Counted from the stretch's first letter, positions 1-8,284 are shown. The stretch: 64,000 bases of DNA from Clostridium scatologenes (GCF_000968375.1 NZ_CP009933.1:5146001-5210000); one strand, 5' to 3'. The notes: generated from the letters alone by a model not told the origin. A program made the numbers and translations.

Positions 1-887
1 AATTGCTAAATGGAGTTTTAGATGGAGCTCAAATAACAAATATAGAAGCTAAAGATAAAATAAAGAAACAATCAAAATTTGATTTAGTAAAATTATCAGA
101 GCCAACTACTGATTTTGAGTTTTTTAATGAAAAAAATAAGATATTTTCTAATGTCAATATAAGAAAAGCATTTTCTTTATCCATAGATAGAGAGGAAGTT
201 TCTAAAACTCTATGGAAAGGATTATACATACCAGCATATGCTTTTGTACCTCCTTCACTTCAAATAGGGAAAGAAAATTTTAGAGAAAAAGCTAATTTTG
301 ATCCGATAAAAAAATTAAAAGAAGACGGAAATAAGCCAAGAGAACTTTTGGAAAAAGGATTAAAGGAACTTGGTATGGATACTGATCCATCAAAAATTAC
401 CATAAGATATATACAACCAGGAGTTGATATAAAACAAAAAGATATAGCAGAGTTTTTTAGGAAAATGTATGAGAAGAATTTAGGAATAAATATAAAGATA
501 GAGTATGCAGATGGAGATAACTTTACCAAAAAAATAGAGAGTGGAGACTATGATTTTGGTTCAATGACTTGGTTTGCAGATTATAATGACCCTATGTCAG
601 AATTTTATTTATGGGTTACAGGTTCAAATATTATTTGTACAAATTGGTCAAATAGTAAATATGATAACTTAATTATTAATGCAGCTAACTTAAGTCAGGA
701 TAAAAATGAAGATAGATTTAATGCATTTAAAGAAGCTGAAAATATATTATTAGCTGAGGATGTAGTAATAGCACCTACAGTGTATAGGAGCAAAGAATTA
801 TACAAATGTAAATATGTTAAAAACATTATGTTTACATTATTTGGAGCACCATATGAAATAAAATATGCATATACCGAAGGAAGATAA
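1..887 (+). CDS. Oligopeptide ABC transporter substrate-binding protein, C-terminal part
   Basis: This is the C-terminal ~294 residues of a family 5 extracellular solute-binding protein (OppA/DppA type), which captures peptides outside the membrane and delivers them to an ABC permease. The open frame runs in from the left edge, so the signal peptide and first lobe are missing; family members are usually 500-600 residues. Visible family features include NIRKAFSLSIDREE, the conserved stretch of the second domain, a YDFGSMTWFADYNDP segment, and a C-terminal lobe ending in an APTVYR-like strand. It ends at TAA 885-887 with no convincing terminator before the spore protein gene. The partner permease and ATPase genes are not downstream, so they either lie upstream of the window or elsewhere. 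Family assignment is confident; the specific substrate cannot be read. Confidence 0.85.
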   Translation, partial: LLNGVLDGAQITNIEAKDKIKKQSKFDLVKLSEPTTDFEFFNEKNKIFSNVNIRKAFSLSIDREEVSKTLWKGLYIPAYAFVPPSLQIGKENFREKANFDPIKKLKEDGNKPRELLEKGLKELGMDTDPSKITIRYIQPGVDIKQKDIAEFFRKMYEKNLGINIKIEYADGDNFTKKIESGDYDFGSMTWFADYNDPMSEFYLWVTGSNIICTNWSNSKYDNLIINAANLSQDKNEDRFNAFKEAENILLAEDVVIAPTVYRSKELYKCKYVKNIMFTLFGAPYEIKYAYTEGR

Positions 888-968
888 TTATGGAGGAGTA
901 ACTTTACTTTAACATGCATAAATAATCCCTTTCATGTAAAAAATAATAAAAAGAAAGGGGGAGATATT

Positions 969-1220
969 ATGGGAAAGACTCCATTAAAAAAAGTTATAAA
1001 AGCTAAGCTTAAATCCCATAGAGAATTAAGTGCTGAAGAAAAACTTAGAGAAAAAATGAAATATGAGATAGCTCATGAATTAGGGTTGGATGATAAAGTT
1101 AGTAAATATGGGTGGGGAGCTCTTACTGCTGAGGAAACAGGAAGAATAGGTGGAATAATGACTAAAAGAAAAAAGCAATATAATCTTCCTACAAACAAAA
1201 TGATTTCAGAAAGAGAATGA
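969..1220 (+). CDS. Small acid-soluble spore protein, alpha/beta type (SspF-like)
   Basis: An 83-residue basic protein with the alpha/beta SASP signature: KYEIAHELGLDDKV followed by YGWGALTAEETGRIGGIMTKR. These proteins coat spore DNA and protect it against UV and heat. The GLTxxExGxxGG-like core including the EET-GRIGG germination-protease region is recognisable, although the N-terminal extension of about 30 lysine-rich residues is longer than in major SASPs and resembles the minor SspF/SspH-like clostridial group. A strong ribosome binding site (AAAGGGGGA) precedes ATG 969. Such genes are normally read by the forespore sigma factor SigG; I could not identify a well-spaced SigG promoter in the 80 bases upstream. 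A 12-bp inverted repeat (1222-1260) follows the stop codon. Confidence 0.8.
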   Translation: MGKTPLKKVIKAKLKSHRELSAEEKLREKMKYEIAHELGLDDKVSKYGWGALTAEETGRIGGIMTKRKKQYNLPTNKMISERE

Positions 1221-1221
1221 G

Positions 1222-1260
1222 GTCAATAATATAGCTTTTTATTAAGTTTATATTATTGAC
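1222..1260. terminator. Inverted repeat after the spore protein gene
   Basis: Perfect 12-bp arms (1222-1233 and 1249-1260, GTCAATAATATA and its complement) with a 15-base loop. There is no T-run after it, so it is a weak terminator candidate. Its right arm overlaps TTGACT at 1256-1261, which together with TATAAT 1277-1282 (15-base spacing, short) could be the promoter of the methyltransferase gene. Confidence 0.35.
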
Positions 1261-1327
1261 TTATGCTTTAAAAGTATATAATATTAATTGGTGATATATT
1301 GAATTTTATTCTTGAAAGGAATTGAAA

Positions 1328-2083
1328 ATGAAGTGTTATAAGGATTTTGCACATATTTATGATGAACTCATAAATAAAGATATAGATTATAAAAGTTGGG
1401 TACAAACTATATTAAAAAATTATGATGAGCTAAATACGGATAGAAAAGATTATTTGGATCTTGGATGTGGTACAGGAAACATAACTGAACTTATAGCAGA
1501 AAAATTTGTCTCATCTTGGGCTGTTGACTTATCTTATGATATGCTTACGGAAGCAGAAACAAAGATGAGGAGCAAAGGTATAAAGGTTAAATTTGTTTGT
1601 CAGGATATAACTCAATTAAATTTAAACAAAAAATTTAATCTTATAACCTGTTGTCTTGATTCTACAAACTACATATTGGAAGAAGAAAAGCTAATAGCAT
1701 ATTTTAAAGGGATATATAATCATTTAAAAGATGATGGTATATTTGTATTTGATATGAATTCCTATTATAAACTTACAAAAATACTTGGAAATAATATTTA
1801 CAATTATGATGATGAAAATGTAACCTATATATGGGAAAATTTTTTAGAAGATGATATTGTGGACATGTATCTTACATTTTTTGTGAAGCAAGGAGAATAT
1901 TATAGAAGGTTTAATGAAGAACACAGTGAAAGAGCGTATAAACATGAAAGAATCTGTGAACTTCTAAAGTTATACGGCTTGGAACTTGTAAAAGTCATGA
2001 ATAACTATGAAGAGAAAATGATAAACCATGAAACAGAGAGAATAACTTATATAGTGAAAAAGAGAAATAAGGAGGAAGTTTAA
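1328..2083 (+). CDS. Class I SAM-dependent methyltransferase
   Basis: A 251-residue cytoplasmic methyltransferase of the Methyltransf_25/UbiE-like fold. Motif I is LDLGCGTGNITELIA (about residue 45), followed by the acidic AVDLSYDML motif that binds the SAM ribose, and CQDITQL and NLITCCLDSTNY as motifs II/III. Substrate is not deducible. An in-frame TTG lies at 1322, but the AAAGGA ribosome binding site at 1315-1320 fits ATG 1328 (7-base spacing) and is too close to the TTG. The stop codon is 3 bases before hslO, and the hslO ribosome binding site lies inside the end of this gene, so the two form an operon. The same pairing is common in clostridia (general knowledge, not checked here). Confidence 0.85.
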   Translation: MKCYKDFAHIYDELINKDIDYKSWVQTILKNYDELNTDRKDYLDLGCGTGNITELIAEKFVSSWAVDLSYDMLTEAETKMRSKGIKVKFVCQDITQLNLNKKFNLITCCLDSTNYILEEEKLIAYFKGIYNHLKDDGIFVFDMNSYYKLTKILGNNIYNYDDENVTYIWENFLEDDIVDMYLTFFVKQGEYYRRFNEEHSERAYKHERICELLKLYGLELVKVMNNYEEKMINHETERITYIVKKRNKEEV

Positions 2084-2086
2084 AAT

Positions 2087-2971
2087 ATGAAAGATAAATT
2101 GGTAAGGGCTGTGGCTAATAATGGTAATATAAGAATAATAGCAGCTACAACTACAGATCTTGTTAATGAGGGTATACAGATGCATAAATGTGCTCCAACA
2201 GCAGCTGCGGCATTAGGAAGAATGCTTACAGCTGGAAGTCTTATGGGTTCCACATTAAAATCTGAAAATGATGCATTAACTCTTAAAATTTCTGGTGGCG
2301 GAGAAGCAAAAGGAGTAGTTGTTACTGCTTATTCCGATGCTAGAGTAAAAGGGTACATTGGTAATCCATCAGTTGATTTACCTGCTAATAGCAAAGGAAA
2401 ACTAGATGTAGGTGGAGCTATAGGTAAAAATGGAAGTCTTGTAGTAATAAAGGATATGGGTTTAAGAGAGCCTTATGTTGGTCAGGTACCTATTTATACA
2501 GGTGAAATAGGTGATGATTTAGCTTATTATTTTACTGTTTCAGAGCAAACTCCATCAGCTGTTGGATTGGGTGTGCTTGTAGATACTGATTTAAGTATAA
2601 AAGCAGCGGGTGGATTTATAATACAAATGATGCCAGGAGCAAATGACCTTACTGCAGATTTAGTAACTTATAGATTGCAAGAGATACCATCCATAACAGA
2701 GATGATGAGTAAAGGAATGGATATAGAAGCAATTCTTAACTATATTTTTGAAGATATGGATTTAAAGATATTAGACAGCATTACACCTTATTATAAATGT
2801 GATTGTTCAAAAGAAAAAGTTGAGAAAGCTTTAATAAGTATAGGATTAAAAGATCTAAAAGAAATATATGATGAAGGAAAAGATGAAGAGCTTAATTGTA
2901 ATTTTTGTAATAAATCATATACATTTAAGCATGACGAAATAGGAGAACTTATAAAATTATCAAGTAAATAA
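2087..2971 (+). CDS. hslO: Redox-regulated chaperone Hsp33
   Basis: A 294-residue Hsp33 homologue, the usual length. Hsp33 is a cytoplasmic holdase that is switched on when oxidation releases zinc from its C-terminal cysteines. The N-terminal substrate-binding domain shows the family sequence with conserved GSL, GGG and GNP stretches. The C-terminal zinc site is present in full as CDC near residue 241 and CNFC about 30 residues later, matching the CxC-(27-32)-CxxC pattern. The start ATG at 2087 sits 3 bases after the methyltransferase stop and uses AAGGAGGAAG at about 2070 as ribosome binding site. It is the last gene of the two-gene operon and is followed by a hairpin at 2973-2991. Confidence 0.95.
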   Translation: MKDKLVRAVANNGNIRIIAATTTDLVNEGIQMHKCAPTAAAALGRMLTAGSLMGSTLKSENDALTLKISGGGEAKGVVVTAYSDARVKGYIGNPSVDLPANSKGKLDVGGAIGKNGSLVVIKDMGLREPYVGQVPIYTGEIGDDLAYYFTVSEQTPSAVGLGVLVDTDLSIKAAGGFIIQMMPGANDLTADLVTYRLQEIPSITEMMSKGMDIEAILNYIFEDMDLKILDSITPYYKCDCSKEKVEKALISIGLKDLKEIYDEGKDEELNCNFCNKSYTFKHDEIGELIKLSSK

Positions 2972-2972
2972 T

Positions 2973-3000
2973 GGAGAATTTTAAATTCTCCTATTTATTT
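2973..3000 (+). terminator. Terminator after hslO
   Basis: The arms GGAGAATTT and AAATTCTCC (2973-2991) form a 9-bp stem with almost no loop, followed by a T-rich tail. It separates hslO from the tRNA operon promoter. Confidence 0.65.
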
Positions 3001-3011
3001 AACAAAAATAG

Positions 3012-3040
3012 TTGACAATTTTTGCAGTAGGTTATATAAT
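3012..3040 (+). promoter_or_regulatory. Sigma-A promoter of the tRNA operon
   Basis: Perfect TTGACA (3012-3017) and TATAAT (3035-3040) separated by 17 bases, 26 bases before the first tRNA. This is the best housekeeping promoter in the window, as expected for stable RNA genes. Confidence 0.9.
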
Positions 3041-3066
3041 ATTAATTGTTGTAGTTAGTAATACTT

Positions 3067-3142
3067 GGGCGCATAGCTCAGCTGGGAGAGCATCTGCCTT
3101 ACAAGCAGAGGGTCACAGGTTCGAGCCCTGTTGTGCCCACCA
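3067..3142 (+). tRNA. tRNA-Val (anticodon TAC)
   Basis: A 76-nt cloverleaf with 7-bp acceptor stem (GGGCGCA with TGTGCCC), GCTC/GAGC D stem, anticodon stem TCTGC/GCAGA with loop CTTACAA (anticodon TAC), T arm with GTTCGA, and encoded CCA. First of five tRNAs in one operon. Confidence 0.97.
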
Positions 3143-3149
3143 AATATAT

Positions 3150-3226
3150 GGCCCAGTGGCTCAGCTGGTTAGAGTGCTGGCCTGTCACGCCAGAGGTCGA
3201 GGGTTCGATCCCCTTCTGGGTCGCCA
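3150..3226 (+). tRNA. tRNA-Asp (anticodon GTC)
   Basis: A 77-nt cloverleaf: acceptor GGCCCAG with CTGGGTC, anticodon stem CTGGC/GCCAG with loop CTGTCAC (anticodon GTC), GTTCGA in the T loop, encoded CCA end. Confidence 0.97.
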
Positions 3227-3231
3227 TGTGT

Positions 3232-3307
<76 letters not shown>

Positions 3308-3322
3308 ATATTAAATTAAAAT

Positions 3323-3397
3323 GCGGGAGTGGCTCAGTGGTAGAGCGTCACCTTGCCAAGGTGAACGTCGCGAGTTCGAATCTCGTCTTCCGCTCCA
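3323..3397 (+). tRNA. tRNA-Gly (anticodon GCC)
   Basis: A 75-nt cloverleaf: acceptor GCGGGAG with CTTCCGC, anticodon stem TCACC/GGTGA with loop TTGCCAA (anticodon GCC), GTTCGAA T loop, encoded CCA. Confidence 0.97.
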
Positions 3398-3401
3398 ATA
3401 T

Positions 3402-3475
<74 letters not shown>

Positions 3476-3477
3476 TA

Positions 3478-3512
3478 AAAGTAGTCTAATGGGTAGTTAG
3501 ACTACTTTTTTT
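3478..3512 (+). terminator. Terminator of the tRNA operon
   Basis: A 12-bp stem (3478-3489 with 3497-3508, AAAGTAGTCTAA and its complement), 7-base loop and a run of T. Classical intrinsic terminator. Confidence 0.93.
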
Positions 3513-3612
3513 ATATTCTTTTTTGCAATTACCATACCTTATATTAGATTTTGTATAAAATTGTTATCTGAATGCTATGAAAACTATACTTTTAATATTG
3601 GAGATGAATTTA

Positions 3613-4434
3613 ATGAAAGATTTATTTACAATTGGTGAAATGTCAAAATTATTTAATATTAATATAAAAACATTAAGATATTATGATGAAATTAATTTGT
3701 TTAAGCCAATATTTATAGATAGTACTAATAGTTATAGATACTATTCAACTGATCAATTTGAACAATTAAATACAATAAAATATTTAAAAGCACTTGGAAT
3801 GTCATTAAAAAGCATAAATTACCATTTGAAGAAACGAAATATTAACAATACTATGGATTTGTTAAAAAAACAGAGGAAAATTACAGAAGAAAAAATAAAG
3901 GATCTAGAAGTTGTGAAACAGAAGATTGATAATAGAATAAATCAAATTAATTATGCTACATATGGAGATAACTTGAATATAATTGAAGAGATTAAATTTG
4001 AAAAGAGAACTATTGTATTACTAAAGCAAAGGATAAAATCTAATAATGATTTAGAATTATCAATTAGACATTTGGAAAATGAGACTAATAAGGATGCTTC
4101 TATTTTTAATGGAAAAGTAGGAATATCAATTTGTATAGATAAATTAAAGAATAGAGTTTTTGATGAATATGATTACATTTTCCTATTTACAGAAGGTGAA
4201 ATATATAATAAGAATTTTATAAAAGTATTACCTAGAGGTGTTTATGTTACTATCCGTTTTTGCGGAACTCATAAAAATTCTCCATTGTATTATAAGAAAC
4301 TTTTAAGATATATTGATGAGAAAGGATATACAATTATAGAGGATTCTATGGAAGTAACGTTAATTGATTTTGGCCTAACTACGGATAAATCACAGTTTGT
4401 AACTGAAATTCAAATATTGATAAATAAATATTGA
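3613..4434 (+). CDS. MerR-family transcriptional regulator
   Basis: A 273-residue regulator. Residues 1-70 form a MerR winged helix: FTIGEMSKLFNINIKTLRYYDEINLFKP, then YRYYSTDQFEQLNTIKYLKALGMSL. Residues ~75-110 are a coiled-coil dimerisation helix, and the C-terminal ~160 residues look like a BltR/GyrI-type effector domain that usually binds a small hydrophobic molecule. Three in-frame ATGs exist (3577, 3604, 3613); only 3613 has a ribosome binding site at a suitable distance (TTGGAG, 9 bases), and the MerR domain begins right there. MerR regulators of this class usually control a neighbouring efflux or metabolic gene, but the flanking genes are tRNAs and a B3/B4-domain gene, so its target is not evident. 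Confidence 0.85.
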   Translation: MKDLFTIGEMSKLFNINIKTLRYYDEINLFKPIFIDSTNSYRYYSTDQFEQLNTIKYLKALGMSLKSINYHLKKRNINNTMDLLKKQRKITEEKIKDLEVVKQKIDNRINQINYATYGDNLNIIEEIKFEKRTIVLLKQRIKSNNDLELSIRHLENETNKDASIFNGKVGISICIDKLKNRVFDEYDYIFLFTEGEIYNKNFIKVLPRGVYVTIRFCGTHKNSPLYYKKLLRYIDEKGYTIIEDSMEVTLIDFGLTTDKSQFVTEIQILINKY

Positions 4435-4527
4435 CCCTCCAGTTACTGGATGCTTTATAATCTTTTAAACAGATTAATGAAAAAGATAAGCTAATAATAA
4501 ATTATATTTTGGGGCGGTGATTTAATT

Positions 4528-5229
4528 ATGAAATTTAGTGTATCAAATGATGTTTTTGAAAAGTTAGGGGATATGTGTATTGGTATAGTAGTAGCAAAGG
4601 GCATTGACAACAGTATGGAAAATGGTGAGGTAACTAAACTTTTAAAGAATAGTATAGAATTAGATGAGACAAAATTTGAGGATAAAAATATTAAAGAAGT
4701 AGAAGAAATAATGTACTATAGAGATGCTTTCTTAAAGTTAGGTATTAATCCAAATAAATTTAAAAGTTCTATTGAAGCAATGATTGCAAGAGTAGCAAAG
4801 AAAAAGGGGTTGCCTAATATAAATCCAATTGTTGATATAGGAAATGCAGTTTCATTAAAATATATGGTTCCCTTAGGTGCTCATGATATTGATACTGCTG
4901 GAGGAGATATTTCTATAAGGTTTTCAAAAAAAGGAGACACTTTTATACCTTTTGGAGAAAATGAAGCAGAAATTTTAGAAGATGGGGAACTTATTTACTT
5001 TGCAGGCCATGAAGTAAGAACAAGAAGATGGATATGGAGGCAAAGTGAAAAAGGAAAAATTGTAGGAGAAAGTAAAAATATATTTTTCCCTATAGATGGA
5101 TTTAAGGGAAAGAATTATGACAATGTAATTAACGCAAGAGATGAACTAGCAGAATTATTAAAAAAGAATTTCAATTGTGAAGTAAAAGTAGGATTAGTGG
5201 ATATAAATAGTACTGAATTTGAATTTTAA
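4528..5229 (+). CDS. B3/B4 (tRNA synthetase-like editing) domain protein
   Basis: A 233-residue stand-alone B3/B4-domain protein. The domain is the one that forms the editing module of the phenylalanyl-tRNA synthetase beta subunit. Recognisable parts are the segment RDAFLKLGINPNKFKSSIEA, LPNINPIVDIGNAVSLKYMVPLG, and GAHDID followed by an aspartate/glycine-rich turn, then the conserved RRWIWRQS near the C-terminus. In the synthetase this fold hydrolyses misacylated aminoacyl-tRNA; free-standing copies have been proposed to act on free misacylated tRNA, but that is not established for this family. The start is supported by GGGGCGGTGA 11-14 bases upstream of ATG 4528. It is a single-gene unit facing the leftward pair at 5404-6589. 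Confidence 0.8.
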   Translation: MKFSVSNDVFEKLGDMCIGIVVAKGIDNSMENGEVTKLLKNSIELDETKFEDKNIKEVEEIMYYRDAFLKLGINPNKFKSSIEAMIARVAKKKGLPNINPIVDIGNAVSLKYMVPLGAHDIDTAGGDISIRFSKKGDTFIPFGENEAEILEDGELIYFAGHEVRTRRWIWRQSEKGKIVGESKNIFFPIDGFKGKNYDNVINARDELAELLKKNFNCEVKVGLVDINSTEFEF

Positions 5230-5297
5230 ATTATGAAATGATTTTTAGATTCATATGGAATTTGCTTATAAAGATGTCTTTATCAACATTATTTCTA

Positions 5298-5326
5298 TTA
5301 GAGGACATATGACAATTGTCCTCTAA
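5298..5326. terminator. Hairpin between convergent genes
   Basis: 10-bp perfect arms TTAGAGGACA (5298-5307) and its complement (5317-5326), loop of 9, between the convergent B3/B4 and 156-residue genes. It has an A-run to the right but no clear T-run on either strand, so termination is only likely, not certain. Confidence 0.45.
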
Positions 5327-5403
5327 AAAATTGTGTTGCATTATGTTTATTATATTAAGTTAAAATTTTGTATATGTTAAAATTCAGCTGGGAATATTTA
5401 AAA

Positions 5404-5874
5404 CTAAAATATTAAAGTTTCTTTTTTTGAATCTTCTAATAAGGTAAATCTCTCTATTTCTATATCCTTTGAATATTTTATATCTTTTAAAATTTTTGAT
5501 AGATACTCATCTTTAAATTTAAATTGACATTCATATTTAATTTCATTATTTATCGAATAGTCTATATGAGAAGGAGCAATTCCAACTACATATAGTGGGA
5601 ATAGATATTCTATACTTTTATTTATTAGAGCATATTGATATATTGAAGAGTCTACTATTTGACCATTATAAACATTAAAGCAGTGAGCATATTGTCGCTT
5701 ATATCCATTCATTTCTACATAGAGGATTCCTCTTACAGCAGGAATATCCATCTGAAGCTTTCTGCCAAGCTGGTAAATCAAGCTTGATAATATAGGAGCG
5801 CTATTTAAGATTTGATACCTGTTTATACAATATTTACATATAGTGTCTATGGATTTGCTTTTCTGCAATGTCAT
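5404..5874 (-). CDS. Uncharacterised small protein, possible Cys-His-Asp (transglutaminase-like) fold
   Basis: A 156-residue protein that I do not recognise by family name. The N-terminal half has an arrangement resembling a compact transglutaminase/papain-like domain: Cys13 and Cys16 at the start of a helix, a run SSLIYQLGRKLQMDIPAVRG that resembles the helix and GIPAR turn of that fold, then H64 in AHCFNVYNGQIVDSS with D75, spaced like the His and Asp of the triad. This is an inference from motif spacing only. The C-terminal half is lysine-rich with no visible motif. There is no signal peptide. AAGGAGGATC at 5881-5890 precedes ATG 5874 at a good distance, and the gene overlaps the end of the upstream GME-fold gene by 41 bases, so the two are translationally coupled. 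Confidence 0.7.
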   Translation of the reverse strand: MTLQKSKSIDTICKYCINRYQILNSAPILSSLIYQLGRKLQMDIPAVRGILYVEMNGYKRQYAHCFNVYNGQIVDSSIYQYALINKSIEYLFPLYVVGIAPSHIDYSINNEIKYECQFKFKDEYLSKILKDIKYSKDIEIERFTLLEDSKKETLIF

Positions 5875-6589
5875 TTTGATGATCCTCCTTATTAACTATA
5901 AAGATACTTCCTCTATCTATTAATTTTCCATTGCTTAAAAAAATGGGATTTACATCATATTTTTTTAGAAATTCTATTACTTTATCTCCATATAAATAAT
6001 TTTCTAAATTTCCATAAAAGGCCATAGAATTTTTGTTTAGAAGACCGCAGCAGCCACCTATAAAGCCATAGTTCAATCCGGGCAGTAATATGTCTCCAGG
6101 TGGAAGCAAAAGTACGTCTATATTTTCATTAATTAAAGCTTTAGCTATAGATTTATCACTGGTTATAATAGCTTTATCATTTACAATGGCAGTGGAACAT
6201 TTAGTATAACCTTGATTAACATTTATTGTTTTTTTATCTTTTACATAAAGCATAAGATTAGGATCTGTATATTTTATGTTATGAACAAACAAACTTGGCA
6301 TATTCACGCTGTTTAAGAAAATGTCATAGGGATATTTTTCTTGAAGACTATTTTGAGAAAAAATTACTTTAAAATTTATAGAAATCAGCTTATCTACAAA
6401 TTCTTTATTCATATCCTTATGAACCATTATTGTATCCTTAGAAATTATATGTAAAAGGATATCAGGATGTCCACATACCGCTTCATAGAGCAAATTTGAT
6501 GGTGGACATATCAATATTTCATATCCTAATTTTTTAAGATTACCTTTTTCTTCATCACTTATTCTAAAATCCACAATAGTATATTTCAT
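5834..6589 (-). CDS. GME-fold protein of the DUF6873 type
   Basis: A 251-residue protein matching my recollection of the clostridial DUF6873 family, which is annotated as having a guanidino-group-modifying-enzyme (GME) fold. That superfamily contains arginine and agmatine deiminases and amidinotransferases. The conserved core is visible: KCSTAIVNDKAIITSDKSIAKAL near residue 130, then LLLPPGDILLPGLNYGFIGGCCGLLN, where the paired cysteines occupy a position comparable to the catalytic cysteine region of deiminases, and a short FYGN segment. No substrate is known and I cannot show that it is catalytic. It is the first gene of a leftward two-gene operon, overlapping the 156-residue gene by 41 bases. 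It is divergent from ytxC across a 313-base gap. Confidence 0.75.
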   Translation of the reverse strand: MKYTIVDFRISDEEKGNLKKLGYEILICPPSNLLYEAVCGHPDILLHIISKDTIMVHKDMNKEFVDKLISINFKVIFSQNSLQEKYPYDIFLNSVNMPSLFVHNIKYTDPNLMLYVKDKKTINVNQGYTKCSTAIVNDKAIITSDKSIAKALINENIDVLLLPPGDILLPGLNYGFIGGCCGLLNKNSMAFYGNLENYLYGDKVIEFLKKYDVNPIFLSNGKLIDRGSIFIVNKEDHQNDIAEKQIHRHYM

Positions 6590-6902
6590 TATTCAATGCA
6601 CCTCTTTTGGTTAAGATATTATATATTATAACTTTAATTCTTAAAAAAAGCAGCTTTCATAATACTTAATAACTAGTTTATGTATACGTTGACTATTTTA
6701 ACAACTTAAATTCTCAATCTCTTTTAAAATGTTTCCATAAAATAAAAAAGCTGATATTTAAACTAAATATACTAGTAAAAATCCAAACTTCCACTGCACC
6801 CTTACGTCGCATAATTTTTATGTTGTGTCGATATTTGAAAATAAATTTTTGAATATACATTTGTTTTAAACATATACTATTTCAAAGAAGGGAGTGGAAA
6901 TA
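6590..6902. other. Divergent intergenic region, 313 bases
   Basis: AT-rich spacer between the leftward GME-fold gene and rightward ytxC. It contains the 28-base repeat copy at 6784-6811. A weak promoter for ytxC is possible (TTGAAT 6849-6854, TATACT 6873-6878, 18-base spacing). No tRNA, hairpin terminator or open frame of note is visible. Confidence 0.6.
6784..6811. repeat. Partial copy of the 39.9-kb palindromic element
   Basis: These 28 bases match 27 of 28 positions of the reverse complement of 39926-39953, the left end of the large palindrome. The shared core ends in CTTACGTCGCA. The rest of the palindrome is not present here, so this is a remnant or a solo end. Confidence 0.7.
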
Positions 6903-7802
6903 ATGTTATTGCTCACTATTGTATATGATAATGATAAAGAGGAAGTAATATATGGAATAAACAATATAAAAGAATATTTTAAAAATAAAAATGTAATAAT
7001 AGGAATTTCGGAAAGTATAGAATCCAATACTCACTTCGTAAAAATATTTTGTAATGAAGAGTTGAATGATAAACAGAATAATATGTTTAATGTAAATATA
7101 GCTAATATGTTATATGGAATTGTTATAGATGAATTTTATAAAAAGGATATGGAAATGTTTTTGTGCGATACATATTTTTTTCTTAGACATGATGAAATAA
7201 AAGAAATAAGAGAAAATAGCAAAAAAGTATTAAGTGGAAAAGACACAATAATTGATGAGAATTCAATTTATTATATGAATAAGAGGAATGTTATAATCGA
7301 TAAAATAGTTGAGTGCATAGTTGAAAATAAAGAAATAAATATAAATGGATTTATAACTTTTAGGATGAAAGAGTTGAGAGCGGATTTGGAAGAAATAGTT
7401 GATAAAGTAGTAGAAAAGTATATGGCGGAAAAAGAATATAATGAATTTATAAAATTATTAAAGTACTTTGTAGAGATTCAAGAAAGTAAAATAGAAGAAA
7501 TAAATATAATTGTAAAAAATGATGGTAAATATTTAATACAGGATAGGGAAGGGAATGATATAGAAAAAAAGTTATTTGCTGATTTAGGAGATTTAACATA
7601 TAAAGAAAATACAAATATGGATGACATGATTATAAGTATGTTGATAACTAATTCGCCAGAGAAAATAATAATTCACTGCGGAGACAATTGCAGAAATTTA
7701 GATTTGATAGATACAATAAAAAAGGTTTTTACAAATAGAGTTCACATGTGTGATACTTGTAAAATATGTGAAAAGATTAAACACAGCCTTAATAATGTAT
7801 GA
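6903..7802 (+). CDS. ytxC: Sporulation protein YtxC
   Basis: A 299-residue protein of the YtxC family, which is restricted to spore-forming Firmicutes; its biochemical role is not known. The assignment rests on overall character (an alpha-helical middle with INGFITFRMKELRADLEEIVDKVVEKY, then a C-terminal CGDNCRNLDLIDTIKKVFTNRVHMCDTCKICEK segment with several cysteines) and on position: ytxC lies immediately upstream of thrS in Bacillus subtilis as it does here. The open frame could begin at GTG 6894, but the ribosome binding site AAGGGAG at 6888-6894 overlaps that codon and fits ATG 6903 with 8-base spacing. The clustered C-terminal cysteines could bind metal; this is speculation. Confidence 0.8.
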   Translation: MLLLTIVYDNDKEEVIYGINNIKEYFKNKNVIIGISESIESNTHFVKIFCNEELNDKQNNMFNVNIANMLYGIVIDEFYKKDMEMFLCDTYFFLRHDEIKEIRENSKKVLSGKDTIIDENSIYYMNKRNVIIDKIVECIVENKEININGFITFRMKELRADLEEIVDKVVEKYMAEKEYNEFIKLLKYFVEIQESKIEEINIIVKNDGKYLIQDREGNDIEKKLFADLGDLTYKENTNMDDMIISMLITNSPEKIIIHCGDNCRNLDLIDTIKKVFTNRVHMCDTCKICEKIKHSLNNV

Positions 7803-7866
7803 ATTATAATAATATAAAATTGGCAAAGAAAGTGTAAAAATATTTAAAAATTTTTAATTTAAAGTG

Positions 7867-7895
7867 TTGACAGTTGCTATTTTAGATACTATAAT
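7867..7895 (+). promoter_or_regulatory. Upstream promoter of thrS (P1)
   Basis: TTGACA 7867-7872 and TATAAT 7890-7895, 17-base spacing: a perfect sigma-A match leading into the first T-box. Confidence 0.88.
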
Positions 7896-7907
7896 GAGGT
7901 ATATAAT

Positions 7908-8196
7908 TTAAAGACGTTGATAAGGAAGAGTAAATGACAAACTACTCTAAGAGAGAAAAATCCATTGGGTGAGAGGTTTTTTGAGTAAGGGTTATTGAAA
8001 ACCACCTTTGAGTCGAATACTGAAAATTTAGTAAGTATATCCGTTGCCTGCGTTAAAGGTGTAGAGATATCAGTAAAGATAAATATTATAGCTTTAGTAG
8101 TTTCTATTAAGGTATAATTTAAATAATTTGATTACTGTTAAAGTTGGGTGGAACCACGAATAGCACTCGTCCCATGTGTTGGGATAGGTGTTTTTT
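7908..8196 (+). promoter_or_regulatory. T-box riboswitch 1 upstream of thrS (specifier ACC, Thr)
   Basis: Tandem T-box unit 1. It has the AGAGAGA distal element, the specifier loop TTGAAA-ACC-ACC with codon ACC at 8001-8003, the antiterminator T-box sequence TGGGTGGAACCACG (8145-8158), and an imperfect terminator stem (about 8164-8190) followed by TTTTTT. Uncharged tRNA-Thr pairing at ACC and at the T-box would prevent termination. Confidence 0.93.
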
Positions 8197-8284
8197 ATTT
8201 ATAATTAACATTATCTAACATTTAGCTGTAATCTTTAATTATATCATTATTAAAATAAAGTTTCAATAAAATTTTTAAAAACTA

